Shown piece after piece: positions 40,505-44,771 of a DNA stretch of 44,771 nt. The DNA is from Lawsonibacter sp. (lineage in GTDB: Bacteria; Bacillota; Clostridia; Oscillospirales; Oscillospiraceae), in assembly GCA_022801435.1 (NCBI GenBank), contig JAAWSG010000015.1, positions 1 to 44,771 on the forward strand, given 5' to 3'. Every line of letters begins with the position of its first letter. Within the stretch, counting starts at the first letter, position 1. A program made the translations under genes and the position numbers. The notes under the pieces were generated by a model. That model made no database searches, had not been told where the DNA came from, and saw only the letters and a list, made by a program, of their open reading frames with translations.

Positions 40505-41224
40505 CTACAGCAGCCGCACGATCTCCTTTTTCAGCCGGGCGATAATGCGCTTTTCCAGCCGGGAGATATAGGACTGAGAGATGCCCAGCTGGTCGGCGAC
40601 CTCCTTCTGGGTACACTCCCGCCGTCCGTCCAGGCCGAAGCGGAGGGTGATGATGTGCCGCTCCCGCTCGTCCAGATGGCTGACCGCCTGGCGGAGGAGC
40701 TGCCGGTCCACATCCGCCTCCAGGGGCTGGACCACCAGATCCTCGTCTGTGCCCAGAATGTCGGACAGCAGCAGCTCATTCCCGTCCCAGTCGGTATTCA
40801 GCGGCTCGTCAAAGGACAGCTCGGTCTTCTGGTTGGCGGTCTTGCGCAGGAACATCAGGATCTCGTTCTCAATGCACCGGCTGGCGTAGGTGGCGAGCTT
40901 GATGGCCTTGGCGGGCTGGTAGGTCCCCACCGCCTTGATGAGCCCGATGGTCCCGATGGAGATCAGGTCCTCTATATGGATGCCCGTGTTCTCAAACCGC
41001 CGGGCGATATAGGCCACCAGACGCAGGTTGTGCTCAATGAGCAGGTTCCGGGCCTGGCTGTCCCCCTGCTCCAGGCGGGCAATGAGCTGGGTCTCCTCCT
41101 CCCGCTTCAGGGGCGGGGGCAGGGTGTCGCTCCCGCCGATGTACATCACCTTCCCCGGCAGACACAGCCCCAGACGGTTCAGAAGCCCCGCAATCCGCTC
41201 CCGCAATGTTATGTATGCTTTCAT
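40505..41224 (-). CDS. sigE: Sporulation sigma factor sigma-E precursor
   Basis: 239 residues; AGAGGTG lies seven bases before the ATG. The first 27 or so residues ([20 protein letters not shown], then CLPGKVM) are the membrane-associated pro-sequence, followed by [12 protein letters not shown], which matches the cleavage zone of pro-sigma-E. Region 2 includes [20 protein letters not shown] and [16 protein letters not shown]; region 4 includes [20 protein letters not shown] and [16 protein letters not shown]. It directs early mother-cell gene expression after cleavage by SpoIIGA, encoded 56 bases upstream. No sigG gene follows, unlike the B. subtilis order. Confidence 0.97.
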   Translation of the reverse strand: MKAYITLRERIAGLLNRLGLCLPGKVMYIGGSDTLPPPLKREEETQLIARLEQGDSQARNLLIEHNLRLVAYIARRFENTGIHIEDLISIGTIGLIKAVGTYQPAKAIKLATYASRCIENEILMFLRKTANQKTELSFDEPLNTDWDGNELLLSDILGTDEDLVVQPLEADVDRQLLRQAVSHLDERERHIITLRFGLDGRRECTQKEVADQLGISQSYISRLEKRIIARLKKEIVRLL

Positions 41225-41280
41225 CCCGAAACACCTCTTGTCGCTTTTCCTGTGGTCGCTCTTTGACCCCGCTCCTGTCC

Positions 41281-42138
41281 CTACCGTTCCGCCGGCCCGA
41301 TGAGCGCCCGGTATCCGCCCCCATCGGACACAGGCGTAGGGGACAGGGCGGCCAGCACCGGACCCCGGGCACGTCCATTGACCTCCAGGCCGTCGGCACG
41401 CACCGCCAGCAGCAGCCCCCGTTCCACCCCCACGCTCCGGTAGGGGACCAGGCGCAGCCGGACGCTCCCCTTTCTCAGCCGGGCCAGTCCCCCCGCCGGG
41501 TCCAGCAGGTCGGCGTCGCTGGGACGGCTCTCCGGGGGAAAGAGCGGGAGCAGCGCCCGCCCCTCCGCCACCAGCACCGCCTGTCCGGTGGACGGGTCGG
41601 TGAGGGTGTTTCCCGTGTCCACCAGGGCGGTGAGTTCCACCCGCCGTCCCCCCAGGGTCAGCCGGATGGGGACCAGCTCCCCCCCGCCGCTGTGCCGGGC
41701 CAGCCGCTGAAACACCAGGGTAATCACCCCGTAGCACACCGCCGCGGACAGCAGCAGGGTCTTCACATCCAGCCCGGAGTAAAACACTCCCCGGCCCAGG
41801 CTCAGACCCTGTCCGCCCATCAGCCCGATGGCCACCACCCCGCCTCCGAAGGCGCAGGTGAGCAGCACAAACAGCAGTCCCTGACGGAGCAGCCGCCGGC
41901 TCCCCCCGTAGGCGGCCAGCAGCATCCCCGCCCCGCAGGCCAGCCGGCACAGGGGATGGGCCAGAAAGGTCAGTCCCGGCAGGAATATGACCACCGCGTA
42001 CAGCCCCCCCAGCCCGGCTCCCAGGGCGAACCGCACCCGGCGCAGGGGCTCCCCCGCCAGCCGGGCCGCGGCCAGCAGGAGGAGGTAGTCCACCAGGGCG
42101 TTGAGGAGAAAGAGTGTATCCAGATAGATGACCGTCAT
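41281..42138 (-). CDS. spoIIGA: Sigma-E processing peptidase SpoIIGA
   Basis: 285 residues. Five hydrophobic segments in the N-terminal half (4-25, 36-58, 62-78, 87-108, 125-145), then a soluble aspartic-protease domain with the active motif [12 protein letters not shown] (Asp174). [20 protein letters not shown] is typical of the N-terminus. It removes the pro-sequence of sigma-E when signalled from the forespore. An A+G-rich ribosome site (AAGGGGGG) precedes the ATG. Transcribed with sigE. Confidence 0.94.
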   Translation of the reverse strand: MTVIYLDTLFLLNALVDYLLLLAAARLAGEPLRRVRFALGAGLGGLYAVVIFLPGLTFLAHPLCRLACGAGMLLAAYGGSRRLLRQGLLFVLLTCAFGGGVVAIGLMGGQGLSLGRGVFYSGLDVKTLLLSAAVCYGVITLVFQRLARHSGGGELVPIRLTLGGRRVELTALVDTGNTLTDPSTGQAVLVAEGRALLPLFPPESRPSDADLLDPAGGLARLRKGSVRLRLVPYRSVGVERGLLLAVRADGLEVNGRARGPVLAALSPTPVSDGGGYRALIGPAER

Positions 42139-42160
42139 GCCCGTCCCCCCTTGCCCCTCT

Positions 42161-42166
42161 ATTATA
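42161..42166 (-). promoter_or_regulatory. -10 box of the spoIIGA-sigE promoter
   Basis: A perfect TATAAT on the minus strand, 22 bases before the spoIIGA ATG. No good -35 box exists at 17 bases, which fits the activator-dependent spoIIG promoter of other spore formers. Confidence 0.6.
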
Positions 42167-42218
42167 GGGGCTTGGCCGGGAAAAAGCGGTCTGATTTTTG
42201 GGGGCGGCTCCCGTCTGA

Positions 42219-42229
42219 TTTTGTCCAAA
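42219..42229 (+). promoter_or_regulatory. Candidate Spo0A box upstream of spoIIGA
   Basis: TTTTGTCCAAA differs from the 0A-box core TTTTGTCRAA at one base. It lies about 55 bases upstream of the -10 box, where Spo0A would act. Confidence 0.45.
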
Positions 42230-42236
42230 CACGCGC

Positions 42237-42276
42237 AAAAACCACCCAGCCGGACCTGGCGGTCCAGCTGGGTGGT
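42237..42276 (-). terminator. Intrinsic terminator after rpoC
   Basis: On the minus strand ACCACCCAGC (42276-42267) pairs with GCTGGGTGGT (42250-42241), with an inner ACC/GGT extension, and is followed by TTTT. It lies 28 bases past the rpoC stop and insulates spoIIGA. Confidence 0.9.
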
Positions 42277-42304
42277 AATTCTGCGGGTAAAGCTTGATAG
42301 GCGC

Positions 42305-44770
42305 TCAGACATTCTGCTCCTCGCGCTGGGGCTCCAGCTCCATGGGACCCAGGGCGGCGGACAGCAGATCCGCCAAGCTCTCCTCGCCGTCCTCCTCGGA
42401 CTCGTCCTGCGCATTGTCCTGGGACTCCGCCTGCTCCTCCCGGGTACGGTCCCGCTCCCGGCGGCGGGCCTGGGCGACCAGGTTGCCCTCGTCGTCAATG
42501 ATGTCCTCCTGCCGGTACTGGATCAGGCCGGAGCCTGCGGGAATCAGCTTGCCGATGATGACATTCTCCTTCAGGCCCAGCAGGTGGTCCACCTTGCCCT
42601 TGATGGCGGCCTCGGTGAGCACCTTGGTGGTCTCCTGGAAGGAGGCGGCGGACAGGAAGGACTCGGTGGCCAGGGAGGCCTTGGTGATCCCCATCAGCAG
42701 CCGGGTGCAGGTGGGCAGCCGCAGCTCCTCCTCCATCTCGTTTCGCTCCCCGGCGGCAATCCGGAGCCGCACCGACTCCTCGGCCTCCAGGAACTCGCTG
42801 ATGTCCACTGTGGAGCCGCTGAGCAGCCCGGAATCCCCCGGGTCCTCCACCCGGACCTTGCGCATCATCTGGCTGACAATGACCTCAATGTGCTTGTCGT
42901 TGATATCCACGCCCTGCTGGCGGTAGGGCTTCTGGACCTCCCGAATGAGGTAGTTATAGCATTCGGACAGCCCGCGGATACGCAAAACCTCGTGGGGGGA
43001 GAGCACGCCAGAGGTGAGCTGGTCCCCTTTATTGACGCTATCCCCCGCCTTCACCTGGATGCTGGAGGCGGCAAGTCCGTTATAGCTGACCGTCTCGCCG
43101 TTGTCCGCGGTGATGGTGATATTGCACACGCCGGTATCCATGCTGTCCCGCCTGACGCTCTCGATGGAGACACGCCCGCCGATATCGGCCAGCTGGGCCA
43201 TCTTCTTGGGCTTTCTTGCCTCAAAGAGCTCCTCCACGCGGGGAAGACCCTGGGTGATGTCCCCTCCGGCCACGCCGCCGGTGTGGAAGGTACGCATGGT
43301 CAGCTGAGTGCCCGGCTCGCCGATGGACTGGGCGGCGATGATGCCCACCGCCTCGCCCGCGCCCACGGGCTCGCTGATGGCCAGGTTGATGCCGTAGCAC
43401 CGGGCGCACACCCCGCTCCGCGCCCTGCACGTGAGGACCGAGCGGATCTTGACCTCCTGGACGCCCCGGGACTCCAGCAGCTTGGCGTCGTCCTTCCGGA
43501 GCATGGTGTCCTTAGAGAAGAGCACCTCGCCGGTGGAGGGGTCCACGATATCCTGGGTGGGGTAGCGCCCATGAATCCGCTCCGCCAGGGTCTCGATTAC
43601 GCGGCCCTTCTCCTCGATCTCGCTGACCAGGATGCCGTCGTTGGTACCGCAGTCCTCCTCCCGGATGATGACCTGCTGGGACACGTCCACCAGGCGGCGG
43701 GTCAGATAGCCCGAGTCGGCGGTACGCAGGGCGGTGTCCGCCATGCCCTTCCGGGCCCCTCTGGAGGAGATGAAGTACTCCAGCACGGACAGGCCCTCGC
43801 GGAAGTTGGCCTTGATGGGGATCTCGATGGTACGGCCCGCGGTGTCCGCCATCAGGCCGCGCATACCGGCCAGCTGCCGGATCTGGGCCATGGAGCCGCG
43901 GGCGCCCGAGTCAGCCATCATGAAGATGGGGTTGTACTGGTCCATGGCGGTCTGGAGGGCCATGGTCACGTCCTTGGTGGCCGCCTCCCACGCCTCCACG
44001 GACAGGCGGTGGCGCTCCTCATTGGTACACAGGCCCCGGCGGTACTTCTTGTCGATGCGGACGATCTCCTTCTCGGTCTCCGCGATGATCTCGTACTTCC
44101 GGGCGGGGATGGTCATATCCGCGATGGCCACGGTGAGGGAGCCCAGGGTGGAGTAGTGGTAGCCCAGGTCCTTGATGGCGTCCAGCATCCCGGCGGAGAC
44201 GGTAAAGCCGTGCTTGGTGATGCACTTGTCGATAATCATGCCCAGCATCTTCTTGCCCACGACCTCGTTGACCTCCAGGTTGAACATGTCCTCCGGGTTG
44301 GAGCGGTCCACAAAGCCCAGGTCCTGGGGAATGGCCTCGTTGTAGATCATGCGGCCCACGGTGGTGCGCACCAGCTTGTGGCGCAGCTCACCGTCCACCT
44401 CCCGGAACATCCGCACCTGAATGGGGGTATGGAGGGTGACAATCCCGGCGTCATAGGCCAGCATCGCCTCATCCTTGTCGGCGAAGATGTGGTCCACATC
44501 CCCCTCCTGCCGCTCGTAGGTGAGGTAGTAGGCCCCCAGAATCATGTCCTGGGAGGGGATGGTCACCGGGCCGCCGTCCTGGGGCCGGAGGAGGTTGTTG
44601 GCCGAGAGCATAAGCACCCGGGCCTCGGTCTGGGCCTCGGCGGACAGGGGGACGTGGACCGCCATCTGGTCCCCGTCGAAGTCGGCGTTGAAGGCGGTAC
44701 ACACCAGGGGGTGGAGCTTGATGGCCCGGCCCTCCACCAGCACCGGCTCGAAGGCCTGGATGCCCAGACG
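42305..44770 (-). CDS. rpoC: DNA-directed RNA polymerase beta' subunit, 3' part (partial)
   Basis: About 821 C-terminal residues are present; the gene continues past the window end. The catalytic magnesium motif NADFDGDQM lies near the start of the fragment (about 44670-44700). Downstream are [13 protein letters not shown], the bridge-helix/trigger-loop area with [20 protein letters not shown] and [40 protein letters not shown], and the zinc site [13 protein letters not shown]. The C-terminus is an acidic tail ([20 protein letters not shown]) typical of the clade. It is the last gene of its operon (rpoB would lie outside). Confidence 0.98.
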   Translation of the reverse strand, partial: RLGIQAFEPVLVEGRAIKLHPLVCTAFNADFDGDQMAVHVPLSAEAQTEARVLMLSANNLLRPQDGGPVTIPSQDMILGAYYLTYERQEGDVDHIFADKDEAMLAYDAGIVTLHTPIQVRMFREVDGELRHKLVRTTVGRMIYNEAIPQDLGFVDRSNPEDMFNLEVNEVVGKKMLGMIIDKCITKHGFTVSAGMLDAIKDLGYHYSTLGSLTVAIADMTIPARKYEIIAETEKEIVRIDKKYRRGLCTNEERHRLSVEAWEAATKDVTMALQTAMDQYNPIFMMADSGARGSMAQIRQLAGMRGLMADTAGRTIEIPIKANFREGLSVLEYFISSRGARKGMADTALRTADSGYLTRRLVDVSQQVIIREEDCGTNDGILVSEIEEKGRVIETLAERIHGRYPTQDIVDPSTGEVLFSKDTMLRKDDAKLLESRGVQEVKIRSVLTCRARSGVCARCYGINLAISEPVGAGEAVGIIAAQSIGEPGTQLTMRTFHTGGVAGGDITQGLPRVEELFEARKPKKMAQLADIGGRVSIESVRRDSMDTGVCNITITADNGETVSYNGLAASSIQVKAGDSVNKGDQLTSGVLSPHEVLRIRGLSECYNYLIREVQKPYRQQGVDINDKHIEVIVSQMMRKVRVEDPGDSGLLSGSTVDISEFLEAEESVRLRIAAGERNEMEEELRLPTCTRLLMGITKASLATESFLSAASFQETTKVLTEAAIKGKVDHLLGLKENVIIGKLIPAGSGLIQYRQEDIIDDEGNLVAQARRRERDRTREEQAESQDNAQDESEEDGEESLADLLSAALGPMELEPQREEQNV

Positions 44771-44771
44771 G

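Noticed and set aside
1-44771. tRNA, rRNA, CRISPR, prophage or integrase genes
   Set aside because: None could be recognised by motif or structure anywhere in the window.

Overview
The window is a densely packed, GC-rich chromosomal segment from a Gram-positive anaerobe. The gene content points to a spore-forming, butyrate-producing member of the Clostridia. Its style resembles the Flavonifractor / Lawsonibacter / Oscillibacter group of Oscillospiraceae, but that placement is inference from gene content and codon style, since no 16S gene is present. Supporting genes are etfB-etfA and hbd (butyrate pathway), spoIIGA-sigE (sporulation), ftsEX and rpoC. No phage, IS transposase, CRISPR array, tRNA or rRNA was seen.

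Layout. 1-2335: end of etfB, then etfA, with hbd convergent on the minus strand. 2478-9815 (minus): one six-gene block made of a BlaI-type repressor, a short BlaR1-like M56 metalloprotease and four lipoproteins. Three of the lipoproteins share a nearly identical N-terminal cassette, and this block is the main candidate for an undescribed system. 10004-15782 (plus): a WecG/TagA glycosyltransferase, a DJ-1 protein, then mltG, a U32 tRNA-hydroxylation peptidase, a small AT-richer gene, a minimal zincin and gluQ. An uncalled 57-residue Cys-rich gene (11431-11604) sits on the minus strand inside this stretch. 15871-18111: an XRE regulator and a convergent ECF sigma/anti-sigma pair. 18417-19793: a hemerythrin-CheX-like-receiver fusion protein. 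19931-22887 (minus): ftsE, ftsX, a 33-residue membrane peptide and a coiled-coil LytM peptidase. 23146-28046: a polysaccharide deacetylase, then a tandem PII-like protein, a DUF1538 transporter and malQ on the minus strand. 28134-29719 (minus): a zinc-ribbon/DUF4234 protein and a DUF2752 protein. 29873-33348 (minus): a hybrid histidine kinase followed by a substrate-binding lipoprotein. 33680-35389: a chemoreceptor. 35609-40410: a complete branched-chain amino-acid ABC transporter, livJHMGF. 40505-44771 (minus): sigE, spoIIGA and the 3' part of rpoC.

How genes work together. EtfAB and Hbd feed crotonyl/butyryl-CoA chemistry. FtsE and FtsX with the LytM peptidase form a division-linked cell-wall activation module. 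SpoIIGA processes pro-sigma-E. BlaI and the M56 protease should form a signal-to-proteolysis switch whose sensing part appears to have been moved onto separate lipoproteins. The kinase and its neighbouring binding protein look like a ligand-sensing pair. Many junctions are ATGA/GTGA overlaps or short gaps, and several intergenic regions hold copies of a short palindromic repeat (arm TGCAGGGACACGAC), including one 120-bp MITE-like element.
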